Shown here one piece after another: positions 1 through 5,736 of a stretch of DNA of 7,663 nt (the first letter of the stretch is position 1; each line of letters starts with the position of its first letter). The position numbers were made by a program, and so were the translations under genes. A model generated the notes under the pieces. That model had not been told where the DNA came from. It saw nothing but the letters and a program-made list of their open reading frames with translations, and did not search any database. The DNA is from an uncultured Eubacteriales bacterium. GTDB lineage: Bacteria; Bacillota_A; Clostridia; Christensenellales; Aristaeellaceae. Location of the stretch: the NCBI GenBank assembly GCA_900313545.1, contig OMRS01000136.1, positions 1 to 7,663 on the forward strand, read 5' to 3'.

Positions 1-60
1 CGTATCCCTCCCCGGGCCCTCCGGGCCCTCTTTGTTCTCTTCCGGCATGCCGGTCTTCAC
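1..60 (-). CDS. Possible 5' end of a further operon gene, cut by the window edge
   Basis: Downstream of the FkbH-like gene a minus-strand frame is open from a GTG at 60 or an ATG at 48 to the window edge. From the ATG it reads MPEENKEGPEGPGRDT, a charged Gly/Pro-rich N-terminus that matches no family I recognise and does not look like an acyl carrier protein start. The gap to the FkbH stop is about 30 nt. A GAGGG motif lies 4 nt before the GTG and a GGTGA lies 8 nt before the ATG, so both starts are possible. Codons (GAG, GGC, CCG, ACG) resemble those of the neighbouring genes. With only 16-20 codons visible, this could equally be non-coding intergenic DNA. Confidence 0.25.
   Translation of the reverse strand, partial: MKTGMPEENKEGPEGPGRDT
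12..29. repeat. Tandem 9-bp duplication CCGGGCCCT x2
   Basis: CCGGGCCCT occurs twice back to back (12-20 and 21-29). The two internal GGGCCC blocks (14-19, 23-28) can also pair as a 6-bp stem with a 3-nt loop, and a pyrimidine-rich stretch with short T runs follows on the plus strand. If the left-edge frame is coding, the repeat is in frame and gives EGP-EGP. It may be either a coding micro-repeat or a weak plus-strand hairpin; there is no T tract on the minus-strand side. Confidence 0.5.
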
Positions 61-89
61 CGGTCCCTCTTTTTCCTGAAACCCGCCGC

Positions 90-1895
90 TCAGCCGTTTA
101 CGGGTCCGTTCAGGTCCGAGGTGACCTCAATCACCGTCTGCCGGTCGCTGTACGTGCCGGGGACCTGGTATTCCCAGACGGTCCCCCCTCTTTCATCGCT
201 GCCGGCCGGTGCAAAGCCCATCGTCTCATAAAACGACCTGACCATTCCATTCTTGGCCGTCGGATAATACACGCCAAGGATCCTGCGCATTCCCAGTTTC
301 ATGCATTTGCGGATCAGCGTATCCATCATGGCCGATTCCATTTCACGCTTCAGAACGCGGCAGCTCATCAGCCAGAGATCGATCCGGCAGGTATCGCCCT
401 CCAGGTGCCCGATCACCACGGACACGACGCCATTGTCTCCAAAGCAGTCCTCGAGCTTTCCGTACATCGTCAGGTAGCTGCCGTCCGCCGCCAGCGCTTC
501 AATTTCGCTTTGGGTATAGCGCCGCGTCGTCAGGTTAAACTGGTTGCTTTTGTTGGTGAGCTGCGCGATCCTGCCCATGTACATGGGCTCAAAGGGCAGA
601 ATCCTCGCCTTCATCCCCAGGCTCCTCAGATACGACTCGTAATCCGGAAAGCTCTTTTCCTGCATCCGGCGGGCCGCGTTGCTCCTGTACATTTCATTGC
701 GCCTGAAATCATCCTCTGACAGGACGGTGGCCTCAAAAAAGCCGTTGCGGTCAATATTCCTGATGTATTCGCAGACCTCTCCGATTTCCGGTGCCGCAAC
801 CCCCGGCAGCTGCCCCGTCACGATGTGCCGCTCCGCGGGATTGTCATCCACGAAAACCAGACTCTCCGGCAGCAGCCCGAGAGAATCCGCGATGTCCGCA
901 AAGTTGCGGTCCTTGGGATCCCAGTTTGCCCGGATGACGATGAAATCCTCCGGATGCAGCTCGCTGTCAGGATGATTGAGTCCGGCGAGGGCATTGCTTT
1001 CCTCATTCTTGGAGTCGACATTGAGAAGTATTCCCAGATCCCTGTGCGCCTTCAGGTACCGCTGGAATTCGGAATACGCCTGTCCGAGGGAGGTTTCAGG
1101 CCCCAGTTCAATGTTCTCCACGCCGTCATCTCCGATGACGCCTCCCCACAGCGTGTTGTCCAGGTCCAGAACAAGGCCCTTCTTGTTTTTGCCAAGCAGG
1201 GACTTGATGATGTTTGACACGTTGAAGGAGAGATAGGGAATGGCATTCACGTTGACCGCATACTTGTACATATGCCAGTAAAACGGATCTGACCATGCCG
1301 TCAGCCCGTAATCCGCCGACAGGTAATTGACGTCGCAGATGTAAAAATGCTCGTGGTCTGCCGCGTAATCATAAAAGCGCAGATTGAGCCGGGTCAGGAA
1401 ATTCGTTGCCCCGTGCACATCCCAGGCGTCCCGGTTGCCAAGCAGACGGTAATAGGGCATTTCCATGTTGTTCTGGATAATCGGGCAGTGGTAGACCGCC
1501 TCGAGCCGGTCCCACATGGCCCTGAAGCGTTCGTATTCGCTCTCCAGCAGCGCGTTGACCGCATCCTTTGCATCCCTGAGCGAGGGCAGGGCCGTGACGT
1601 TCCTGCAGCAGGTGCAGATATAGATGATATCCGGCGCGAAGGCTTCAAGCTCAGCATTCGGGAACATCGCGTCCTGATAGTACTGGTTGTACTCCGACTC
1701 ATAGAACGAAGGCTCGATTCCCTGGTCCAGCAGGAACAGTTCAAGCATCAGGCGGATGTTGCTCGTCGTGTATCCGCCGAGTATGGCAATCTTCTTGCAA
1801 ACCCTTCCGGTCCCGTCCCCCAGCAGCTGGCGGCGCAGTTTCTTTTTGTGCGAAAGGATGGCCTCCGCATCAAAGGGATATTGAAGTTCTTTCAA
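90..1895 (-). CDS. FkbH-like HAD-IIIC family protein with C-terminal GNAT-like domain
   Basis: 601 aa, cytoplasmic. Residues about 1-230 match the N-terminal domain seen in FkbH/BF1531-type proteins (IAILGGYTTSN near 36-46). The HAD core follows: motif I DLDNTLWGG (D244, D246), the SKN motif at 295-297, WDPKDRN with K328, and the acidic VFVDDNPAER (D350, D351). About 420-575 is a GNAT-like domain (LTNKSNQFNLTTRRY at 446-460, RSFYETMGF at 553-561). Characterised FkbH relatives such as OzmB convert 1,3-bisphosphoglycerate to glyceryl-S-enzyme and pass glyceryl to a carrier protein. Here Asp294 stands where those proteins usually have Cys (CSKN), so the same chemistry is uncertain. The start is a TTG: AGGAGG at 1902-1907 lies 6 nt upstream and no ATG fits better. 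It is the fourth gene of the operon, 51 nt after the MBOAT gene. Family certain, substrate unknown. Confidence 0.93.
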   Translation of the reverse strand: MKELQYPFDAEAILSHKKKLRRQLLGDGTGRVCKKIAILGGYTTSNIRLMLELFLLDQGIEPSFYESEYNQYYQDAMFPNAELEAFAPDIIYICTCCRNVTALPSLRDAKDAVNALLESEYERFRAMWDRLEAVYHCPIIQNNMEMPYYRLLGNRDAWDVHGATNFLTRLNLRFYDYAADHEHFYICDVNYLSADYGLTAWSDPFYWHMYKYAVNVNAIPYLSFNVSNIIKSLLGKNKKGLVLDLDNTLWGGVIGDDGVENIELGPETSLGQAYSEFQRYLKAHRDLGILLNVDSKNEESNALAGLNHPDSELHPEDFIVIRANWDPKDRNFADIADSLGLLPESLVFVDDNPAERHIVTGQLPGVAAPEIGEVCEYIRNIDRNGFFEATVLSEDDFRRNEMYRSNAARRMQEKSFPDYESYLRSLGMKARILPFEPMYMGRIAQLTNKSNQFNLTTRRYTQSEIEALAADGSYLTMYGKLEDCFGDNGVVSVVIGHLEGDTCRIDLWLMSCRVLKREMESAMMDTLIRKCMKLGMRRILGVYYPTAKNGMVRSFYETMGFAPAGSDERGGTVWEYQVPGTYSDRQTVIEVTSDLNGPVNG

Positions 1896-1901
1896 AACAA
1901 G

Positions 1902-1907
1902 CCTCCT
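1902..1907 (-). promoter_or_regulatory. Shine-Dalgarno AGGAGG for the TTG-start FkbH-like gene
   Basis: A full consensus AGGAGG on the minus strand sits 6 nt before the TTG at 1895-1893. This spacing fixes the unusual start. A strong ribosome site paired with a weak start codon suggests moderate translation of the last confirmed operon gene. Confidence 0.8.
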
Positions 1908-1946
1908 GTGGCCCGCATGAGCGCGGCCGCATCCATATGTTTCAGC

Positions 1947-3428
1947 TTAGAACTGTTCGTAAACGAAAAACGTATCGCCAAAGTATCCCAGCAGCAGCGC
2001 AAGGCCTGCACACATCAGCAGGAGCGCAAGTCCCCGCACGGTGCCAAGGTCCTGAACAGGATAGAATCCCTCCGGTTCAGGAAGGCCCTCCCTGTGCTGG
2101 CGGAGAATTGCCATCAGGGTTGCCGCACCCAGCAGCACAAATCCGGCAATGCACCAGAACGACATGAATGAGACGCCGGCGTGGGGCACAAAGAGCGCGC
2201 GGTAAAACCCGGCCGCCTCCCTGACAGTCCCGGTCCTGAAAAAGACCTGAATGAGATTGATCAGGAGGAAATTCGCCAGGATGGAGATCACGCGGCCCGC
2301 TTTTCCCCAGGACGGGGCTCCAGACTTTTTGCGGGCCTGCGCAAACAGCTTCTGGATGACGTAAAAGATGCCGTGCAGCAGACCGAATATGGCGAAATTA
2401 AACCCTACGCCATGCCAGATGCCGCTGATCAGGAAGGTGATGACGGCAGCGGCGGATTCCGGCAGCAGCTTGTGCTTTTTTCTGAATTCCTTCGGCATGC
2501 CCGCCATTTTTCTGCGGAAATGCACCGCCAGCGGATTGAACAGATAGGTCTGCAGCCATGCCGTCAGCGTCATGTGCCATCTGTTCCAGAATTCGCTGAT
2601 GTTGCTGGTGATGAACGGCAGATTGAAGTTCGGCTGCAGCTTGTAGCCGATCATCCGGCTCATGCCGATGGCCATGTCGGAATAGCCCGAAAAGTCAAAA
2701 TACAGCGCCGGCATGTTGGCGATCATGGCCAGAAAGAGCGTTCCGTTGTCGAAGGCGGAAGGCGCAAAGAAGACGCTGTCAAGGAACCTCGCCATATGAT
2801 TGGCCAGCACGGCCTTCTTAAAGAACCCGAACACAAAGATCTGGATGCCCACGGCAAAGGATTCCCGGGTCATCCGCCGCGACTGCCGGAGCTGCGGCAG
2901 AAAGTCATTTCCCCGGACAAGCGGCCCGCACAGAAGCTTTGGGAAATAGGCGATGAGCAGCGCGACATTGATGAGGCTGGTTTCCGCCGGGCATTTTCCC
3001 CAGGAGACATCCATCAGGTAGCTGATCGCCGTGAAGATGTAGAACGAAATGCCCACGGGCGCCGCGATTTGAAGAAGGGTCACCTGGCGGCCCGTCACCG
3101 CCGAAAAGGTACCCAGTAGGAAATTGAAGTACTTGAAATAGCCGAGCAGAAGCACCAGACAGGTGACTAGCAGTCCGGCCGCCAGGGGCTTTCGGGGCTC
3201 CGGGCAGCGCTCAATGAACCGGCCGCCGGCGTAGGTGAGCCCAATGACGCCGGCAGTGCACAGGCAGAATTCCGGACGGTACAGACAGATCACGTAAAAG
3301 CTGGCCGCCAGCAGCAGCAGCTTCTTGATCACCGGGGCTGTCTTTGGCCCCGTCAGATGCTCCGCAAGAAAAATCAGCAGCAGCAGCACCGCGGCAAACG
3401 GATAAAAGCTGAGATCGTTGAAAGACAT
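1947..3428 (-). CDS. MBOAT family membrane O-acyltransferase (AlgI/DltB/PatA-like)
   Basis: Polytopic membrane protein of 493 aa from the preferred start. In numbering from an upstream ATG at 3434 it carries the family landmarks in order: GPLVRGNDFLPQL (170-182), FGFFKKAVLANHMA (202-215), ALYFDFSGYSDMAIG (243-257), the FWNRWHMTL block with H287, and SGIWHGVGFNF with the presumed catalytic H341. It ends in FVYEQF, like the typical AlgI-type tail. Hydrophobic segments run from about residue 12 to 490. The family moves acyl groups from a cytoplasmic donor across the membrane to extracellular acceptors. The ATG at 3434 directly abuts the GGAG motif, whereas the ATG at 3428 is 6 nt away, so translation should begin MSFNDLSF. 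The gene follows the SGNH gene almost without a gap, implying coupling. The acyl donor and acceptor are not deducible. Confidence 0.95.
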   Translation of the reverse strand: MSFNDLSFYPFAAVLLLLIFLAEHLTGPKTAPVIKKLLLLAASFYVICLYRPEFCLCTAGVIGLTYAGGRFIERCPEPRKPLAAGLLVTCLVLLLGYFKYFNFLLGTFSAVTGRQVTLLQIAAPVGISFYIFTAISYLMDVSWGKCPAETSLINVALLIAYFPKLLCGPLVRGNDFLPQLRQSRRMTRESFAVGIQIFVFGFFKKAVLANHMARFLDSVFFAPSAFDNGTLFLAMIANMPALYFDFSGYSDMAIGMSRMIGYKLQPNFNLPFITSNISEFWNRWHMTLTAWLQTYLFNPLAVHFRRKMAGMPKEFRKKHKLLPESAAAVITFLISGIWHGVGFNFAIFGLLHGIFYVIQKLFAQARKKSGAPSWGKAGRVISILANFLLINLIQVFFRTGTVREAAGFYRALFVPHAGVSFMSFWCIAGFVLLGAATLMAILRQHREGLPEPEGFYPVQDLGTVRGLALLLMCAGLALLLGYFGDTFFVYEQF

Positions 3429-3434
3429 GCGCAT

Positions 3435-3440
3435 CTCCTA
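3435..3440 (-). promoter_or_regulatory. Shine-Dalgarno TAGGAG overlapping the SGNH stop codon
   Basis: The minus strand reads TAGGAG, whose first three bases are the stop codon of the SGNH gene. The distance to the ATG at 3428 is 6 nt and to the ATG at 3434 is zero, which selects the downstream start for the MBOAT protein and indicates termination-reinitiation coupling of the two genes. Confidence 0.75.
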
Positions 3441-4454
3441 CAGTTTCTCGATAATCCGGGCAATCTCGTCTGCGAACATGGCATGCCCATCGGTATTGAA
3501 ATGACCGTCGCCTATGGCGGAATTCACAAAGCCGTAGGGCAGTTTATGATTCTGCGCGTATTCCGAGGCAAACCTTCCGCTCATGTCCAGGAACCAGATC
3601 CCGTTTTTTTCGCAAAGGTCCGCAAACTGCCGGATCGTACTGGCATCGCTCCACACCTGCAGGCTCCCGTCCGCATTGATGGATGCCTTGGGATGGTAGG
3701 CGATGATCAGCCGGGTTCCCGCACGCTCCGCAATTCCGTGGAGCCACTGGGTGAACCGGTCAAGGACCTCCTCATCGTTTTTCGGCGCATCCAGGAGAGA
3801 ATCCGAAATGCCGTCCTCATTGTCCCTTCCTGCTCCGGCAGCCGCTTTCTGATAGCTCTCCAGCTGCGAATGCAGCAGGCGCAGGAAATGGTTCTGACGG
3901 GCGAAACCGGAAAGGATGCCCTGTGCGGGAACGGACTCATGAAATGTCCTCCCCCGCATGACCTCCTCAAATTCGTAGTCCGAAAAGATGATGTTGATCG
4001 TCTCGATGACCGCACATCTGGACGGCTGATACTTTTTGAGGGCCGCCTCCAGATTGCTGCAGCAGGACAGCAGGTCATGATTGGACATCCCGATGTTGTA
4101 GACCTTCGCATCCCTGAACCTGTCGGAAAGGCGCATCACCGTGGCGTCCTTCATCGGTACCTGGAGCGCTTCCATGTGCGAGCTGCCCACAATCAGGATA
4201 TCGACCGGATCCCCTTCCCTGTAATCCCCCGGATTGACATATCCCTCATTGTTCATTTTCCCCCAGGCAAATCCCTCCGTGCCCCGGGAATAAAACGCAT
4301 TTGGCGCCCAGCGGTAATTGGTTGCGCCGTCCGGGTCCTCGACCCGCACGGGCAGATGGTAGTACACCTCGCAAAACAGCGACAGTCCCAGAAACGCCAG
4401 GACAGCCGCCGCCGTGATGCGTCCCAGCGCCTTCCAGACGGAGTGCATTGTCAT
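3438..4454 (-). CDS. Membrane-anchored SGNH/GDSL-like protein, MBOAT partner (AlgJ/AlgX/DltD-like role)
   Basis: 338 aa. One hydrophobic segment at about 12-28 with short basic flanks (K8, R12) is a signal anchor, placing the rest outside the cell. SGNH landmarks: ILIVGSSHMEALQV with nucleophile candidate S92 (GSS in place of GDS), VYNIGMSNHD with G122 and N125, and GDGHFNTDGHAMF with D316 and H318 as the remaining triad residues. All triad positions are present, so it is probably active. A 202-230 stretch rich in Ala, Gly and Asp looks like a loop. In alginate, peptidoglycan and teichoic acid systems, such proteins receive the acyl group from an MBOAT and pass it to the polymer, or edit it. 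It starts 4 nt after the VOC stop, with AGGGG about 9 nt upstream of the ATG. A secreted esterase is the alternative; context favours transferase. Confidence 0.88.
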   Translation of the reverse strand: MTMHSVWKALGRITAAAVLAFLGLSLFCEVYYHLPVRVEDPDGATNYRWAPNAFYSRGTEGFAWGKMNNEGYVNPGDYREGDPVDILIVGSSHMEALQVPMKDATVMRLSDRFRDAKVYNIGMSNHDLLSCCSNLEAALKKYQPSRCAVIETINIIFSDYEFEEVMRGRTFHESVPAQGILSGFARQNHFLRLLHSQLESYQKAAAGAGRDNEDGISDSLLDAPKNDEEVLDRFTQWLHGIAERAGTRLIIAYHPKASINADGSLQVWSDASTIRQFADLCEKNGIWFLDMSGRFASEYAQNHKLPYGFVNSAIGDGHFNTDGHAMFADEIARIIEKL

Positions 4455-4458
4455 ATCG

Positions 4459-4908
4459 TCAAACCCCTGCGTCGCGCATCTCCGTTTCGGAGCATGCCGT
4501 CATTTTTTCATGTATTCTGCCGTCATACAGCTCAATCATCCCGATCTTCGGGTGCATCAGGAACACCACCATCCCCCAGCCCATGCACGGGGCCGGCTGG
4601 GGCTCCAGGAACACGGAATACCCCTGCGCCTCAAGGCGGGCTATCTCCCCCTCAAAATCCTCTGCCGTAAAGCACAGATGATACGGTGCATTTTTGTAAT
4701 GCTTCAGGAGGCCGTAGACCGGCGAGAGCTGATCCATCGGGGAAACCAGCTCGATCCGCGTTCCCTCCTTCACGAGAAACGCCATATACGTCCTGCGGAC
4801 CGGATCCTCTGCAGGCGGATGCTCCACCTCATATCCAAGCTCTCTGAACGCGTCCACGCTCGGCGCCATTTCCTTGACAAGATATCCAATATGATGAAAG
4901 TGAAGCAT
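4459..4908 (-). CDS. VOC superfamily metalloenzyme (glyoxalase/methylmalonyl-CoA epimerase-like)
   Basis: 149 aa, cytoplasmic. Two beta-alpha-beta-beta-beta modules are visible: HHIGYLV near the N-terminus with H6, RIELVSP with E53, then YHLCFTAED with H77 and MIELYDG with E126. These form an H/E/H/E set consistent with the metal ligands of glyoxalase I-type proteins, so a divalent metal site is likely intact. Family reactions include isomerisation, epimerisation and thioester chemistry next to a carbonyl; which applies here is not visible. AAGGGG at 4915-4920 lies 6 nt before the ATG. It is the first gene of the operon, behind the promoter at 5081-5109, and ends 4 nt before the SGNH start. 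The position suggests a role in making, epimerising or clearing the acyl donor handled by the FkbH-like protein; this is inference. The C-terminal 15-20 residues are a charged tail. Confidence 0.9.
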   Translation of the reverse strand: MLHFHHIGYLVKEMAPSVDAFRELGYEVEHPPAEDPVRRTYMAFLVKEGTRIELVSPMDQLSPVYGLLKHYKNAPYHLCFTAEDFEGEIARLEAQGYSVFLEPQPAPCMGWGMVVFLMHPKIGMIELYDGRIHEKMTACSETEMRDAGV

Positions 4909-5074
4909 ACCCGTCCCCTTTGCTGTGGCATTCCATCCGGTTCACCGCACATGCGCTGCCCGGGTGAGCAGTCCATATCACGGACCGATCTCCTCCATGC
5001 AGAAAAATCAGGCCTGCGGCTGTTCCCCCATGCTCCCGTCAAGCAGAAAAAGGAGGGAAAACCGCTGCCCCTGC
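4909..5074 (-). other. Long untranslated leader of the VOC-SGNH-MBOAT-FkbH operon
   Basis: Between the predicted transcription start (about 5074) and the VOC start lie roughly 165 nt without a supported gene. The plus-strand text holds two copies of GCAGAAAAA (4999-5007 and 5043-5051); on the transcript these are TTTTTCTGC. Each follows a short GC-rich stretch, giving two weak attenuator-like units, but the stems I can draw are only about 4 bp. I cannot assign it to a known riboswitch or T-box. Confidence 0.4.
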
Positions 5075-5080
5075 AGCCTG

Positions 5081-5109
5081 ATTCTAACATCAACTATTGC
5101 CCGTTTCAA
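5081..5109 (-). promoter_or_regulatory. Strong sigma-A-type promoter with extended -10 for the acylation operon
   Basis: On the minus strand a -35 TTGAAA (5104-5109) and a -10 TAGAAT (5081-5086) are separated by exactly 17 bp. Each hexamer differs from consensus at one base. A TG dinucleotide one base before the -10 makes it an extended -10. Transcription would begin near 5074 and run into the VOC gene at 4908. It lies between the DUF1653 stop and the VOC start, so it divides the two into separate transcription units. It is the only convincing promoter I find in the window. Confidence 0.75.
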
Positions 5110-5176
5110 GGTTCATCTCACCCCCGCGTGCCTGCCGGCGGGGCCGGAAACACCGGATGTGTCACCGAATGCATCG
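5110..5176 (-). other. Intergenic tail after the DUF1653 gene with GC-rich short hairpins
   Basis: Just after the DUF1653 stop the sequence can fold into short GC stems, the best being CCGGC/GCCGG with a GGG loop (5135-5147), plus an alternative CCGG pair at 5144-5156. No T tract follows on the minus strand, so I do not call an intrinsic terminator. Read-through into the promoter region of the next operon is possible. Confidence 0.3.
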
Positions 5177-5638
5177 TCAGTCAACAGGCTCCAGGCATGC
5201 CCCGGCCCGCTCCAGCAAATCCGACAGGCCATCCTGTGACAGAACACCCCGCTTCAGGTCCGGAGGCAGTTCTCCCCGTTCGTCGGCTTCATAGTCCTCC
5301 AGCCACTGCCCGCAGGTGTAGTAGGCGTTCAGCGCGGCAATCCTTCCGGGATCCGGGAAGGCAGACGCCTCCTCGAACAGCCGCTCATAGTGTTCCACGC
5401 GCTCGATCCGGTCCAGGCGGTAAAAGCGGCGGAACGTGACTGCGTTCCTGGTGACCTGCTCATTCCACATCTGTGCCGGACGGACCCAGATGCCGCCCTC
5501 GCCATAGAGGGCGCGGTAAACCACCATCGGGCTTTCATCCTCCGAATGCCTTGCAATGGCGATCACCTCGTAGTTATTCCCCTTGAAGTGACGGTACCGG
5601 CCGGGCGGGATGGTCCGGACCGCTTCCTCGTAAGTCAT
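5177..5638 (-). CDS. DUF1653 protein with DUF4298-like C-terminal half
   Basis: 153 aa from the preferred start, soluble, function unknown. Residues about 13-62 are a DUF1653 core: GRYRHFKGNNYEVIAIARHS, then MVVYRALYG and IWVRPAQMWNE. Residues about 77-145 resemble DUF4298: a helical stretch (RIERVEHYERLFEEA), then YYTCGQWLEDYEADERGELP and DLKRGVLSQDGLSDLLER. Both families are usually described as small separate proteins, so this looks like a fusion. An ATG at 5674 in the same frame would add 12 residues (MTAPSDCRKDQN), but AAAGGA at 5646-5651 lies 7 nt before the ATG at 5638, giving the MTYEEAV start. The protein is rich in aromatic and acidic residues, without signal peptide or membrane segment. 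It is separated from both neighbours by more than 200 bp, so probably single-gene. No promoter is evident upstream, and a large hairpin lies 54 nt before its start. Confidence 0.85.
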   Translation of the reverse strand: MTYEEAVRTIPPGRYRHFKGNNYEVIAIARHSEDESPMVVYRALYGEGGIWVRPAQMWNEQVTRNAVTFRRFYRLDRIERVEHYERLFEEASAFPDPGRIAALNAYYTCGQWLEDYEADERGELPPDLKRGVLSQDGLSDLLERAGACLEPVD

Positions 5639-5645
5639 ATTCTGA

Positions 5646-5651
5646 TCCTTT
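5646..5651 (-). promoter_or_regulatory. Shine-Dalgarno AAAGGA deciding the DUF1653 start
   Basis: AAAGGA lies 7 nt upstream of the ATG at 5638. The alternative in-frame ATG at 5674 has no comparable site, so the shorter protein is preferred. Confidence 0.7.
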
Positions 5652-5692
5652 CTGCAGTCGCTTGGCGCGGTCATCTCTGTTTTCCGGAAACA

Positions 5693-5736
5693 CGGAAGGT
5701 GTCCGGCGATCAGTCATGATTGCCGGACACCTTCCG
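5693..5736 (-). terminator. Large near-perfect hairpin (20-bp stem, 4-nt loop), likely GH3 terminator or attenuator
   Basis: The arms at 5693-5712 and 5717-5736 pair over 20 bp with a single G-T wobble around a GTCA loop; the outer 15 bp are perfect Watson-Crick. Reading on the minus strand, only a short T-containing tail (GTGTTT) follows. It lies about 170 nt after the GH3 stop and 54 nt before the DUF1653 start. It is a good intrinsic terminator by stem strength but poor by U tract. It could instead be a bidirectional terminator, an mRNA 3'-end stabiliser, or an attenuator in the DUF1653 leader. A 10-bp palindrome TTTCCGGAAA (5681-5690) lies next to it. Confidence 0.6.

Noticed and set aside
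42..53. Perfect palindrome CCGGCATGCCGG
   Set aside because: In GC-rich DNA a 12-bp palindrome with a CATG centre is not evidence of an operator; it includes the possible ATG of the left-edge frame and has no second copy in the window.
1893..1937. 14-codon frame just upstream of the FkbH-like gene (starts ATGGATGCG, ends in TGA overlapping the TTG)
   Set aside because: It has no ribosome site and contains the FkbH Shine-Dalgarno. The TTGA stop-start overlap is interesting but can arise by chance.
1347..4670. Several long plus-strand open frames (1347-2171, 2181-3119, 3357-4670)
   Set aside because: They lie antisense to the FkbH-like, MBOAT, SGNH and VOC genes, whose minus-strand products carry clear family motifs. 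Their translations are rich in Arg, His, Gln and Pro with no domain, as expected for antisense frames in GC-rich DNA.
4770..5093. Minus-strand frame of 107 codons overlapping the leader and the start of the VOC gene
   Set aside because: It overlaps the -10 of the operon promoter and the VOC coding region in another frame, and its sequence is Arg/Trp/Ser-rich without a recognisable fold.
5135..5156. GC-rich short hairpins after the DUF1653 stop as an intrinsic terminator
   Set aside because: Stems are only 4-5 bp and no T tract follows on the minus strand.
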